In this document: positions 41,717 to 50,466 of the stretch, in pieces
How the letters are laid out: every line of letters begins with the position of its first letter
How positions within the stretch are numbered: the first letter of the stretch is position 1
Origin: Lutacidiplasma sp049802875
GTDB taxonomy: Archaea; Thermoplasmatota; Thermoplasmata; Lutacidiplasmatales; UBA184
Assembly (NCBI GenBank): GCA_049802875.1
Contig: JBARNH010000024.1
Coordinates: forward strand, 1-64,000
Reading direction: 5' to 3'
DNA length: 64,000 nt
Notes under the pieces: generated by a model
Database searches by the model: none
What the model was told of the DNA's origin: nothing
Seen by the model: only the letters and a program-made list of their open reading frames with translations
Position numbers and translations under genes: made by a program

Positions 41717-42267
41717 CCGCGCACGAACGGTCCGACACTCCGAGCCGGGACGAGGTCGTTCGGCTGCTGCTTGACGCGGACGCCGTTCGGTTCGGCGATT
41801 TCACCCTCGCTTCGGGGGAGAAGAGCGACGTCTACGTCGATGTCAAAAAGGCGTGGACCGACGCAGGTCGACTCCGGACCCTCGCGCGCGCGCTCGCGGC
41901 GCGCGTGGGCACCGAAGACCGGCTCGCCGGCATGGAACTCGGTGCGGTTCCTCTCGTCGTCGCGGTCGCGCTGGAGACCGGTCGGCCCTATGTGGTCCTC
42001 CGCAAGGCGGCCAAGGAGCACGGAACTCGGCAACCGTTCGAGGGGGAGATCCCGCCCGGGTCCCGAGTCCTGGTCATCGAAGACGTCACGACAACCGGTG
42101 GGAGCACCGTCCGCTCGGTCGAGATCGTTCGGTCCGCGGGCGGAATCGTCGATCGCGCGCTCGTCGTCCTCGACCGCGAGCACGGCGCGGCCGAACGACT
42201 GTCGTCGGTCGGTGTCCGCTTGGAGCCCCTCGTCTCGTTCTCTGAGGTGCGGAGCGCTCGGAAGTGA
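41713..42267 (+). CDS. pyrE: Orotate phosphoribosyltransferase PyrE
   Basis: Converts orotate and PRPP to OMP in pyrimidine synthesis, cytosolic. 184 residues from a GTG overlapping carS. The PRPP loop VLVIEDVTTTGGST and the FTLASGEKSDVYVDVKKAW start are typical; the catalytic loop (VVLRKAAKEHGTRQPFEGE) carries the KxxxKxxG-type basic residues. CTP made downstream of this step is a substrate for CarS, but no regulatory link is visible. Confidence 0.94.
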   Translation: MTAHERSDTPSRDEVVRLLLDADAVRFGDFTLASGEKSDVYVDVKKAWTDAGRLRTLARALAARVGTEDRLAGMELGAVPLVVAVALETGRPYVVLRKAAKEHGTRQPFEGEIPPGSRVLVIEDVTTTGGSTVRSVEIVRSAGGIVDRALVVLDREHGAAERLSSVGVRLEPLVSFSEVRSARK

Positions 42268-43328
42268 CTGGCGTACTGGGGTCGGACGCGACGGTCCGGT
42301 TCTCGGACCCGTCGGAATCGAGTTCGATCTATGCGAAGGGATTCTTCGGGACCGTCGCTCCCGAGGGAGGCCTCACCCTCGACCGGTACGAGGCGGTCTA
42401 CCTCACGGAGATGGGTCGAGCGGAGGTCGCCCCGCCCTCCGGCCGCCGCGTGGAATGGCCGTCGGTCTTTCGTCGGGCCGTTCGGGCCGACCCGGGGTTC
42501 GCGGTGCGCTACCTCGTCTACCGTGACCTGCGGCAGCGTGGGTACGTCGTTCGCGCGACACCGCCGCCGGTCGCCTTCTCCGTGCTCCCGCGCGGCGGGA
42601 TCCTTCACAAAACGCCCTCCCGATATTGGGTCGAGGCGCTCAGCGAGCGGGTCCCTTTCGACCTCGCGAGACTGTTCGACCTCGCCGACCGCGCCCAGAG
42701 CGCGAAAAAGCTCCTCCTCCTCGCCCTCGTCGATGAAGAGTCGGACCTCACGTACTACCGAGTGCGCCGGTCGACGCCGAGCGGAGCGCTCGCCCCCGCG
42801 CCCTTGGCGAAGCCCACCGACGGGTGGCTTTCGGACGACCGAGTGACCGTCCTCGAGACCTCCGCGGTCGATGAGCTCGGCCGCGCGCTCGCCTACGGAA
42901 GCCGCGTCGGGAACCGGCTCGAGCTCTCGTTGATCGAGGCGGTCTACCTCGTCGATTCTGGCCAGCTCTCCCTTCGCGATGCGAAGTCCGGCCGTCCGGT
43001 ACCGGCGGACCGCCTCGAACGTCGGGCGCGACGACTGGACCCCCGGTTCGCCGAGCGGCGGGCGACGTACCGCGAGCTCCGCGGACGCAAGCTCGTCGTG
43101 AAGACCGGGTTCAAGTACGGCGCCCATTTCCGCGCCTACCCAAGGAACCCCGAACACTCCCACGCGCGGTACCTCGTACAGGCCGTGCCCGCGACCCATC
43201 GCGCCGCGTGGCCCGAGATCGCGGGCGGCGTGCGGGTGGCCCAAGGGGTCCGCAAGGAGTTCGTCCTTGCGGGAGTGAATCCGGAGTCCCGGGTCCGCTT
43301 CCTCTCCCTGGAACGGATCCGCCCGTAG
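42264..43328 (+). CDS. endA: tRNA-intron endonuclease, two-unit (alpha2-type) form
   Basis: Cuts bulge-helix-bulge structures in precursor tRNA. 354 residues, two tandem endonuclease units: an N-terminal non-catalytic unit (about 1-165) and a C-terminal catalytic unit (about 190-354). The catalytic triad is visible as Tyr285 in GFKYGAHF, His300 in HSHARYLV and Lys331 in VRKEFVLAG. Starts at a GTG overlapping pyrE. This length is that of the homodimeric alpha2 enzyme of Archaeoglobus and Thermoplasma. It should process the T-loop intron of the tRNA-Glu at 29837. Confidence 0.93.
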   Translation: MTGVLGSDATVRFSDPSESSSIYAKGFFGTVAPEGGLTLDRYEAVYLTEMGRAEVAPPSGRRVEWPSVFRRAVRADPGFAVRYLVYRDLRQRGYVVRATPPPVAFSVLPRGGILHKTPSRYWVEALSERVPFDLARLFDLADRAQSAKKLLLLALVDEESDLTYYRVRRSTPSGALAPAPLAKPTDGWLSDDRVTVLETSAVDELGRALAYGSRVGNRLELSLIEAVYLVDSGQLSLRDAKSGRPVPADRLERRARRLDPRFAERRATYRELRGRKLVVKTGFKYGAHFRAYPRNPEHSHARYLVQAVPATHRAAWPEIAGGVRVAQGVRKEFVLAGVNPESRVRFLSLERIRP

Positions 43329-43371
43329 TCGGTGGTCCACCGCGGCCGACGCCGCAAACCGGGGGGAGTTC

Positions 43372-44196
43372 CTACGGACCGGGGTTGTCCGTCGGGACGG
43401 CGGGTCGAGCCCCGCCGCGACGCGATCTCGAAGACGTCGGCGCCGGAAATCCCGTCGCCAACATCCGATCGAGCAGTGCTTCGTGCTTCCGCTCGTCGGC
43501 CTCCATACTTTCCCACAGGACCGACATGATCCCGCCAAAATGCGCCCCGGGGTCGACCGGGCCCTTGGCCTCGGCCTCTCGCTCGCGAGTGATCAACCGC
43601 ACGATGTCCTCCCGCTCGACGCCGGAGGCCATCGCGCGGTCGAGCCCCCGGTCGAGGTACGTCTGGATCGAGGCGACGATCTCGGCGTGCCGGAGACTGT
43701 CCGCCGCGATCTGACGGAAGACCGCCCGGGTCAGTTCGTCCCGGGACTTCTGCGCGAGGCGCATGCATTCCGCGACGGCGGACTGCTCGATCCGGATCCG
43801 GTGGTGGAGGGCGCGGGAGAGTTCCTTGGGGGTCACCCCTCCCGGTCGGAGATTCCCGGACCGCGTCGCTCGGCGAGCGCGAGTGCCGCCGACCTCCGCG
43901 AGATCGCGGGCGGTGTCCAGCAGGATCCCGAGGGACTCCGCGGAAGGTCCTCCGAGGGTGCTCAACTGCTGGGCTGCCGTCCGCGCGATCGCACGGTACC
44001 GCTCGTCGCCGACGAATGGGGCGAGAACCCCGCCGAGCCGATGGCCGGATCGGTACTGCGAAACAGCGGACGGCGCCAGACCGAGGAGCTCCGCGGTCCT
44101 CCGTTCCGCGAGGCCGAACGAGTCGACCAGCTCTCCGGCGACCATCGCCTGGGCGAGCTGCACCCACACCGCCGGGGAGGGGGGACCCTTCGCCAT
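43372..44196 (-). CDS. HTH regulator fused to a ferritin-like helical domain
   Basis: 274 residues from the ATG at 44196, 26 nt from a TATA element. Residues 15-60 are a helix-turn-helix of XRE/sigma type (LAERRTAELLGLAPSAVSQY then RSGHRLGG). Residues about 125-255 form a four-helix segment with paired acidic/His motifs: DSLRHAE in one helix and ADERKHEALL in the last, as in ferritin-like diiron proteins. The C-terminus is basic and Pro-rich. A metal- or oxygen-responsive regulator is a reasonable inference. Lies immediately downstream of trpA on the same strand but has its own promoter. Confidence 0.75.
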   Translation of the reverse strand: MAKGPPSPAVWVQLAQAMVAGELVDSFGLAERRTAELLGLAPSAVSQYRSGHRLGGVLAPFVGDERYRAIARTAAQQLSTLGGPSAESLGILLDTARDLAEVGGTRARRATRSGNLRPGGVTPKELSRALHHRIRIEQSAVAECMRLAQKSRDELTRAVFRQIAADSLRHAEIVASIQTYLDRGLDRAMASGVEREDIVRLITREREAEAKGPVDPGAHFGGIMSVLWESMEADERKHEALLDRMLATGFPAPTSSRSRRGGARPAVPTDNPGP

Positions 44197-44216
44197 CGGT
44201 GCGGCAGCGGCGCGCC

Positions 44217-44227
44217 GACTATTAGTC
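44217..44227 (-). promoter_or_regulatory. TATA element of the HTH/ferritin-like gene
   Basis: GACTATTAGTC, a perfect palindrome centred 26 nt before the ATG at 44196. The symmetry could also make it an operator, for example for its own product. Confidence 0.5.
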
Positions 44228-44267
44228 TGCCCGAAGCTCCTCGCGCCGGTCGGGGGTCGGGCGGAGG

Positions 44268-45071
44268 CTATCCGGTCCGAGAGGAGGCGGGGCGACGAGC
44301 GAGGACGATCGACCTCAGAAAACGCACGACTGGCGCCGGTCGCGGGTCTCGGCGCAGTTGGTGTTCGAGCGCGCTGCCGACGACGACCCCGTCGGCTCCG
44401 CTCGAGAGCGCCCGTTCGGCACTCGCACGGTCCCGCACCCCGAACCCGATCAGCACGGGCAGGTCGGGGTTTGCCTCGTGGGCACTCGCGACGGACGGCC
44501 GGAGATCGACGGTCGCCCCCTGCGCCGCGCCGCCGGTCGTACCGTAGTGACCCACCAGGTACAGGAAGCCGCGCGACGATCGAGCAATCCGCGCGACGCG
44601 CGCGGTCGAAATCCCCGGCGCCGCGAGGAGAATCGCGGCGACCCCCACGTGCCGAGACGCTCGCTGGAACGGGCGGGCCTCCTCGAACGATAGGTCCGGC
44701 ACGATCAGCCCCGTGGCCCCGGCGGCGGCGAGGTCGCCGACCGCTTCCTCCAGTCCCCGGTGCACCAGCGGGTTCGAGTAGGTCATCACCGCGGTCGGCA
44801 GAAGAGGACTCGCGACGCGCAGGGCCCGGAGCAGATCGTTCCACGATGTCCCGTCACGGAGCGCGCGCTCGTGGGCGCCCCCGAGCACCGGACCGTCCGC
44901 GATCGGATCGGAGAAGGGGAATCCGAGTTCGAGGGCCGTCGCGCCGGCCTCCCGGAGCGCCCGGACGGTAGTTTCGAGCCGTCGCCGTCGCGCTCGGTCG
45001 ACCATGAGATACGGGACCACGATCGGCGCTCCCGCCGACCGGGCGTCCCGAAGGGCGCTAGCGAGCCGCAC
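44268..45071 (-). CDS. trpA: Tryptophan synthase alpha subunit
   Basis: Cleaves indole-3-glycerol phosphate to indole and glyceraldehyde-3-phosphate; indole channels to TrpB. 267 residues from a GTG overlapping the trpB end by 14 bp. The catalytic glutamate and aspartate lie in ALELGFPFSDPIADGP; the phosphate site is GFGVRDRASAE. Last gene of the 15-gene aspartate-to-tryptophan array. Confidence 0.95.
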   Translation of the reverse strand: MRLASALRDARSAGAPIVVPYLMVDRARRRRLETTVRALREAGATALELGFPFSDPIADGPVLGGAHERALRDGTSWNDLLRALRVASPLLPTAVMTYSNPLVHRGLEEAVGDLAAAGATGLIVPDLSFEEARPFQRASRHVGVAAILLAAPGISTARVARIARSSRGFLYLVGHYGTTGGAAQGATVDLRPSVASAHEANPDLPVLIGFGVRDRASAERALSSGADGVVVGSALEHQLRRDPRPAPVVRFLRSIVLARRPASSRTG

Positions 45072-46218
45072 GCGCCACGACCTCCAGGTCCTTGTCCCCC
45101 CGGCCGGACAACGTCACGACGACGCGATGTCGCTTCGGCCGTCGACGCGCCTCGCGCACGGCGGCGAAGACCGCGTGGGACGGTTCGAGCGCCGGAAGGA
45201 TCCCCTCGTCTTGCGCGAGCCAGTGGAAGGCGGCCAGCGCCTCGGCGTCGTGAACGGCGATGTACCGGGCCCGGCCGCTCTCCTTGAGCGCGGCGTGTTC
45301 GGGGCCGACGCCGGCGTAATCGAGACCGGCGGAGACGCTCTCGGTACTCGCCACCTGACCCTCCCGGTCCTGGAGGAGATAGGAGAAGCTCCCGTGGAGG
45401 ACCCCCGGAGAGCCGAAGGTTAGGGAGGCGGCGCCCGTGGGGTGGCCCCGAGGTCCTCCGGCTTCTACGCCCAGGAGCTCCACGGAGGAACTGCGGAGGG
45501 GGTGGAAAGTACCGATCGCATTCGACCCACCCCCCACGCACGCGACCGCAAGGTCGGGCAACCGGCCGAAGGAGCGGAGGGACTGTCGGCGGATCTCCTG
45601 ACCGATCACGCTCTGAAAGTCGGCGACGATCGTCGGGAACGGATGCGGCCCGACCACCGAGCCGAGGAGATAGTGCGTAGTCCGAACGTTCTCGATCCAG
45701 TCCCGGAGCGCGCAGTTGATCGCGTCCTTGAGCGTTCGGCTACCGCTGCGAACGGGGATCACCTTCGCCCCGAGGAGCCTCATCCGCTCGACGTTGGGCC
45801 GTTGGCGGACCATGTCGACCGTTCCCATGTATACCTCGGTCTCCAGCCCGAGCGCGGCTCCGATCATCGCCGTGGCGACCCCATGTTGGCCCGCCCCGGT
45901 TTCGGCGATCAAGCGGGGCTTCCGCATCCGAACGGCGAGGAGACCCTGACCGAGCGCGTTGTTGAACTTGTGGGCCCCGCCGTGGAGAAGGTCCTCTCGC
46001 TTGAGCCAGATCTCGGCGCCCCGCCCTCGACGCGTGAGATTCCGCGCGAAGTAGAGTGGGGTGGGACGTCCGCCAAGGGTCGTTTGGAGCCGACGCAGTT
46101 CGGCCCGGAATTTCGGATCCCGTCGAGCCGAACGCCAGGACGCCTCGAGTTCTTCGAGCGCGGGAACCAGCGTCTCGGGAACGTAGGCGCCGCCGAAGCG
46201 GCCGAACCGTCTAGGCAT
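45058..46218 (-). CDS. trpB: Tryptophan synthase beta subunit (TrpB1)
   Basis: PLP enzyme joining indole and serine to tryptophan. 386 residues from the ATG at 46218, giving the family start MPRRFGRFGGAYVPETL; it overlaps trpF by 8 bp. The PLP lysine is in GGAHKFNNALGQ and the phosphate loop is VGGGSNAIG. The sequence is the TrpB1 form that pairs with TrpA, which is encoded next. Confidence 0.96.
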   Translation of the reverse strand: MPRRFGRFGGAYVPETLVPALEELEASWRSARRDPKFRAELRRLQTTLGGRPTPLYFARNLTRRGRGAEIWLKREDLLHGGAHKFNNALGQGLLAVRMRKPRLIAETGAGQHGVATAMIGAALGLETEVYMGTVDMVRQRPNVERMRLLGAKVIPVRSGSRTLKDAINCALRDWIENVRTTHYLLGSVVGPHPFPTIVADFQSVIGQEIRRQSLRSFGRLPDLAVACVGGGSNAIGTFHPLRSSSVELLGVEAGGPRGHPTGAASLTFGSPGVLHGSFSYLLQDREGQVASTESVSAGLDYAGVGPEHAALKESGRARYIAVHDAEALAAFHWLAQDEGILPALEPSHAVFAAVREARRRPKRHRVVVTLSGRGDKDLEVVARAAR

Positions 46219-46858
46219 GAGTCGACTCGTACTCGGTGACCGCCGCGACAAAACCCCGCATCTTCTCGATGTCCTTCACGCCCGGGGCGCTCTCGATCCC
46301 GGAGGAGACGTCGAGCCCCCACGGTCGGACGGTGTCGAGCGCATCTCTCACGTTCTCGGCATTCAGGCCCCCGGCCAGCACGAATTTTCGTCCGGGGTGC
46401 GCGTCGACGATCTTCGCACAGACCTCCCAGTCCGGCCGGACCCCGCTTCCACCGGGGAGCGGCTGGCCGGCCACGTCGAGATGGATGCGGGGGTAGTCTT
46501 CCGCCGGCGGCACGGTCGGTTCCGGCAGGTTTCCCCCCGGGGGCCCTACGGGGATCGAGGGTACCAGGTGGTGCACCTCCAGAAACTCGAGTCCCGCGGG
46601 AACGGTCCCGTACACCTGGATCCGGTCGACGCCGACCTCCTCGAAGAGGCGGTGGACCAGCTCCGCCGTGGGATTCACCACGACCGCCCACGCCTCGGCC
46701 TCGGTCGGTACGAGTTCGATCAGAGCGGCGACCTCTTCGATCGGGATCGTTCGGGGGGACCCCGCGACCTCGACGACGAATCCCGCCGCTCCCCCCGCAG
46801 GGACCTCCCGAACGGCGGCTTCGTCCTTCAATCCACAGAATTTGACGAACGTCCTCAT
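46211..46858 (-). CDS. trpF: Phosphoribosylanthranilate isomerase
   Basis: Amadori rearrangement of phosphoribosylanthranilate to CdRP, cytosolic TIM barrel. 215 residues from the ATG at 46858, which overlaps trpC (ATGA). The catalytic cysteine is in VKFCGLKDEA and the aspartate in WGLDVSSGIES; the phosphate loop is LAGGLNAENV. An in-frame extension upstream covers trpC in another frame and is not coding. Confidence 0.94.
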   Translation of the reverse strand: MRTFVKFCGLKDEAAVREVPAGGAAGFVVEVAGSPRTIPIEEVAALIELVPTEAEAWAVVVNPTAELVHRLFEEVGVDRIQVYGTVPAGLEFLEVHHLVPSIPVGPPGGNLPEPTVPPAEDYPRIHLDVAGQPLPGGSGVRPDWEVCAKIVDAHPGRKFVLAGGLNAENVRDALDTVRPWGLDVSSGIESAPGVKDIEKMRGFVAAVTEYESTHA

Positions 46859-47664
46859 TGTGCACCTCCCGGCACCGGTCGGCGGAGGGAGCGGACGAGC
46901 CGCGCCGGGTCGGTCGCCCGAGCCACCGCGCTCCCTACGAGGATACCGTCGACGCCCAACTCCCAGAATCGGCGAGCGTCCGACGGCCCGGCCACCCCAC
47001 TCAGCCCCAGGAGGGGCCGGCGGCCGCCGGCGGCGCGGATCGTCGCCGCCGCGACGGCGGGCTCCATTCGAAGCGTATCCAGGTCGCGGACGTTGACTCC
47101 GTACACGTCCGCGGCCACGTTCGCGACCCGACTTAATTCTGACCTCTCGTGAAACTCGAGCAAGACTTCGAGACTTCGTTCGTGGGCGAGGCGTCCCAGC
47201 TCCGCGAGGGGGGTGGTCAAGAGGCCCTCGGTTTCGAGGCGAGCGATCAGGAGGATCGCGCTCGCGCCCGCCCGGTCCGCAGCTTCGATCTGGACCGGGT
47301 CGACGACAAAATCCTTGAACAGCACGGGGAGATCGGTCCGAGTGACGAGCGCGGCGACATCGTCGGGGGACCCGCCAAAACGGGGCTCGGTCGCGATGCA
47401 CGAGTAGGCGGACGGCCCGCTCGGCGCGGTCTCGCGGACGAAGTCGGCCACCGATCTCGTCGGCAAGGCAGGGAGCTCGGCCCCGGGGGAGGCCCGCTTG
47501 AATTCCACGAGGAGCGCCCCGTTGGCCCCCGCGGACTCTACCGCCTGTCTCAGACTGGGGTGGGATTTCGGTGCGGCCCGAGGTTCGAGCCCGGAAGCGT
47601 ACGTCGGGCGAGCGATCGACTCGCGCGTTTCGCGGACGACCTCCGCCAAGAACCCCACGGTCAT
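46855..47664 (-). CDS. trpC: Indole-3-glycerol phosphate synthase
   Basis: Ring closure of CdRP to indole-3-glycerol phosphate. 269 residues from the ATG at 47664 (ATGA overlap with trpD). Active-site stretches: LVEFKRASPGAEL (catalytic Lys), LFKDFVVDPVQI (second Lys), LLEFHERSEL (Glu) and YGVNVRDLDTL (Asn). Normal length. Confidence 0.95.
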   Translation of the reverse strand: MTVGFLAEVVRETRESIARPTYASGLEPRAAPKSHPSLRQAVESAGANGALLVEFKRASPGAELPALPTRSVADFVRETAPSGPSAYSCIATEPRFGGSPDDVAALVTRTDLPVLFKDFVVDPVQIEAADRAGASAILLIARLETEGLLTTPLAELGRLAHERSLEVLLEFHERSELSRVANVAADVYGVNVRDLDTLRMEPAVAAATIRAAGGRRPLLGLSGVAGPSDARRFWELGVDGILVGSAVARATDPARLVRSLRRPVPGGAQ

Positions 47665-48692
47665 GACTCCTGGGTCTTCGGGAACTGGGCGGCGAGGGTT
47701 CGAAGCTGCCCGAGCAACGCCTCGGCGGCACCTTGGTCCAAGGCCTCCCGGGCCCGGTCGACCCCGGTAGTGAGGTTGGGTACCGCCCCGGCTACCCAGA
47801 GGGCCGCGCCGCTCGTGAGGAGCACCGAGCCGCGACGAGCTCCCCCGCCGCCGGCGAGCAACCGCTCCGCCTCGTCGGCGGCGGCCGGTGGGGCGAGAGG
47901 GGTCCAGGGGCCGCGACGGTCGTCGGAGGGAAGATACATCGCCGGGTGGATACGCCATTGACGAGTCCTGGGGCCATTCCAGACCACCGCCGTGGTGGTC
48001 GCTCGCGGTGAGAACTCGTCGCATCCGTCATCCGAGGTCATCGCAGCGCCCCGAGGCACGCCAAGGGCCCGCAGGATCGCTGCGGTGGTCTTCGCCGTCG
48101 CGGCATCGATGGTCCCGGTAACTTGACAGCCCAGGCGAGCCGGGTTCGACAGCGGTCCGAGCCGATTGAAGATCGTCGGGATCCCGAGCCGGCGACGAAT
48201 CGGACCGACCGCGGCCGTGGCTGGATGAAAGAGCGGGGCGTGCAGGAACGCAATGCCGAGCTTCCGGTAGCTCGCCCGGGCGAATGGGATCGACGTAAGG
48301 ACCGGTAGTCCGAGAGCCGAGAGGAGGTCACTCGACCCGCAAACGCCCCGGCTCCGGTTCCCGTGTTTCACGACGCGCAGTCCGGCAGAGCGAGCGACGA
48401 ATGCACTGACGGTCGAGACGTTGTAGGAAGGGGTGACCGCGCCCCCGGACCCGCACAGGTCGACCGCCCGATCCCTTGCCGGAATTGGAAACGGGACCGC
48501 ACGTCGGCGCATCTCCCGCGCGAACTCGATCAATTCCGCGGGCGGGTTCCCTCGAGCGGAGAGCGCGACGAGGATCGCTCCCCGCTCCGCGTCTTCGGAA
48601 TCTCTGGCGGTCAGCGCGTCGAAAGTTGCACGCACGTCCTCGGGTCCCAAGGCCCGCGGGTCGAGCAGGCGTGCGAGTACACCGGCACTCAC
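47661..48692 (-). CDS. trpD: Anthranilate phosphoribosyltransferase
   Basis: Transfers phosphoribose from PRPP to anthranilate. 343 residues from a GTG overlapping trpG. The PRPP glycine loop reads CGSGGAVTPSYNVST, a variant of the usual GTGGD pattern; the anthranilate/Mg segment KHGNRSRGVCGSSDLL and the FNRLGPLSNPA loop are conserved. Confidence 0.94.
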   Translation of the reverse strand: MSAGVLARLLDPRALGPEDVRATFDALTARDSEDAERGAILVALSARGNPPAELIEFAREMRRRAVPFPIPARDRAVDLCGSGGAVTPSYNVSTVSAFVARSAGLRVVKHGNRSRGVCGSSDLLSALGLPVLTSIPFARASYRKLGIAFLHAPLFHPATAAVGPIRRRLGIPTIFNRLGPLSNPARLGCQVTGTIDAATAKTTAAILRALGVPRGAAMTSDDGCDEFSPRATTTAVVWNGPRTRQWRIHPAMYLPSDDRRGPWTPLAPPAAADEAERLLAGGGGARRGSVLLTSGAALWVAGAVPNLTTGVDRAREALDQGAAEALLGQLRTLAAQFPKTQES

Positions 48693-49270
48693 CGACGTGC
48701 CTCCCGGAGAAAGTTTCGCAAGAGCGTCGGACCGTCCGGCGAGAGGTACGACTCAGGGTGGAACTGCACCGACTCGACCGCGCGACCCCGAAATCGGAGG
48801 GCCATGACCACTCCCTCGTCGCTGCGAGCGGAGACCTCCATGGCGGGCGGGACCGAGGCCGGGTCCACCACGAGCGAGTGGTATCGCGCGACCTGAGTGG
48901 GCGTCGGAATGCCGGTGAAGATCCCTCGACCGTCATGGGAGACTAGGCTCGTCTCCCCGTGCACCGGAGACTCTGCGCGGACGACCTGAGCCCCGTAGTA
49001 GTCGGCGATCAGCTGGTGACCCAAGCATATTCCGAGGAACGGCCGCTCGGTCTCCCAGCGCCGCAGGAGAGCTCGTGCGAGTCCGGTCATCCGCCGATCT
49101 CGGGGGTGCCCGGGACCCGGGGAGAGCACGATAGCGTCCGGGTCGAATCGCATGGCTTCGCGCGGGTGGGAAGTTGCGCGAAGGAGACGTACCTCCGCCC
49201 CATCGCTCGCGAGCGCTTGCTCCACGTTGTGAACGAACGAGTCCTCATGGTCGACGAGGAGCACCTTCAC
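48689..49270 (-). CDS. trpG: Anthranilate synthase glutaminase subunit
   Basis: Class I glutamine amidotransferase that feeds ammonia to TrpE. 193 residues from the GTG at 49270 (GTGA overlap with trpE). The nucleophile is in GICLGHQLIADYYG, the His-Glu pair in QFHPESYLSPDG, and the oxyanion loop is LSPGPGHP. A longer frame upstream overlaps trpE and is not used. Confidence 0.95.
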   Translation of the reverse strand: MKVLLVDHEDSFVHNVEQALASDGAEVRLLRATSHPREAMRFDPDAIVLSPGPGHPRDRRMTGLARALLRRWETERPFLGICLGHQLIADYYGAQVVRAESPVHGETSLVSHDGRGIFTGIPTPTQVARYHSLVVDPASVPPAMEVSARSDEGVVMALRFRGRAVESVQFHPESYLSPDGPTLLRNFLREARR

Positions 49271-50466
49271 GGAAGTCCTCCCACGAGCGTCGCCTCGACT
49301 TGGGCGAGTTTGGCCAGCGTTTCGTCGTATTCCCGGCGCGGCTCGGAGCGGTGGACGATTCCCGCGCCCGCGGCGGTGTAGAGCCGCTGCCCGGCAGCAA
49401 AGGCGGTTCGGATCCCGAGGGCCCAATCGGCGCGCCCGTGACGCTCGAGGAGGCCGACCGTACCGGCGTACGGCCCGCGCCATGAAGCTTCCTCGCGGCG
49501 CAGGAGCTCCGTCGCCCGGATCTTTGGTGCACCCGAGACCGTACCGGCCGGGAATGCAGCCGAAAGCACCTGCCACGGACCGACGCCGGGTCGGAGTTTG
49601 GCGCCGACGTGGGTTACGAGGTGATCGAGGCGGGCGAAACGCTCGAGTCGCTCCACCGCCAGCAGCCGAACGGACCCCGGTCGCGCGACCGATCCGAGGT
49701 CGTTGCGAGCGAGGTCGACGAGCATGCGATGCTCGGCCAATTCCTTGGGGTCAAGTGCGAGCGGGACCCGGCCGGCGGTTCGAGGTCCCCGGGGGATCGT
49801 ACCCGCGATCGGGTTCAGGAAAGCCCGGTCGCCCGCGATTTCAACGACCGATTCCGGGGTCGCTCCGACGATCTCGTGCGGACCCATTCGCAGGTAGTAG
49901 AAGAACGCGTACCGCTCGGACGCGCGCAGTCGCCCCGCGCGGGCCAGCAGGTCGTCCGGACGCCTCCACTCGCGTCGGTGCGCGAGGACGACCTGGTAGG
50001 CCTCCCCGTTTCGAATCTCCTCCACGAGACGACGGACCGACCGCTCGTACACTGGACGGGGGAGCGAGTCCCGCAGCGGCCGCCCGGGGTGGCGAGCGAT
50101 CCCCGAAGCACGCCGCAAGCGTCGAGGGGGGACTCGGGAGCGGTTCGGCCGGTCGATGAGGGCGAACTCCCCGATCGGGAAAGGGTCCGCGGTCGGAAAC
50201 CGCCGCAGACACGGCTCGAACAGGCCCACTGCGTCGAATCCGAGGAAACCGATGGCGGCGCGATCGGTCCCTCCCCGCAGGAATCGCTCGACGTACCGTG
50301 CCTCCGACGACCACTGCGTTCGAGCGGTTACGGTGCGGACCTCGGCTGCTGAGAGGAACGAGACCGCCCGCCCGGTGCGGTCCCCACCGCGCGGCGCGAC
50401 TTCGAAGTATCCGGCGACCTCTCGACCCTCCGCCGTGCGCTCGAACGCGGCCCAGGGATCCGTCAT
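49267..50466 (-). CDS. trpE: Anthranilate synthase component I
   Basis: Converts chorismate and ammonia to anthranilate. 399 residues, shorter than typical TrpE (about 420-520) because the N-terminal part is trimmed. Chorismate/Mg motifs: NPIAGTIPRGPRT, EHRMLVDLARNDLG, GTVSGAPKIRATE and YAGTVGLLERHG. PabB is a possible alternative name, but trpG and the other trp genes follow directly. ATGA overlap with the aspartokinase stop. Confidence 0.93.
   Translation of the reverse strand: MTDPWAAFERTAEGREVAGYFEVAPRGGDRTGRAVSFLSAAEVRTVTARTQWSSEARYVERFLRGGTDRAAIGFLGFDAVGLFEPCLRRFPTADPFPIGEFALIDRPNRSRVPPRRLRRASGIARHPGRPLRDSLPRPVYERSVRRLVEEIRNGEAYQVVLAHRREWRRPDDLLARAGRLRASERYAFFYYLRMGPHEIVGATPESVVEIAGDRAFLNPIAGTIPRGPRTAGRVPLALDPKELAEHRMLVDLARNDLGSVARPGSVRLLAVERLERFARLDHLVTHVGAKLRPGVGPWQVLSAAFPAGTVSGAPKIRATELLRREEASWRGPYAGTVGLLERHGRADWALGIRTAFAAGQRLYTAAGAGIVHRSEPRREYDETLAKLAQVEATLVGGLP

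Noticed and set aside
41988..43538. 516-codon minus-strand open frame
   Set aside because: Antisense to pyrE and endA, both of which have clear motifs.
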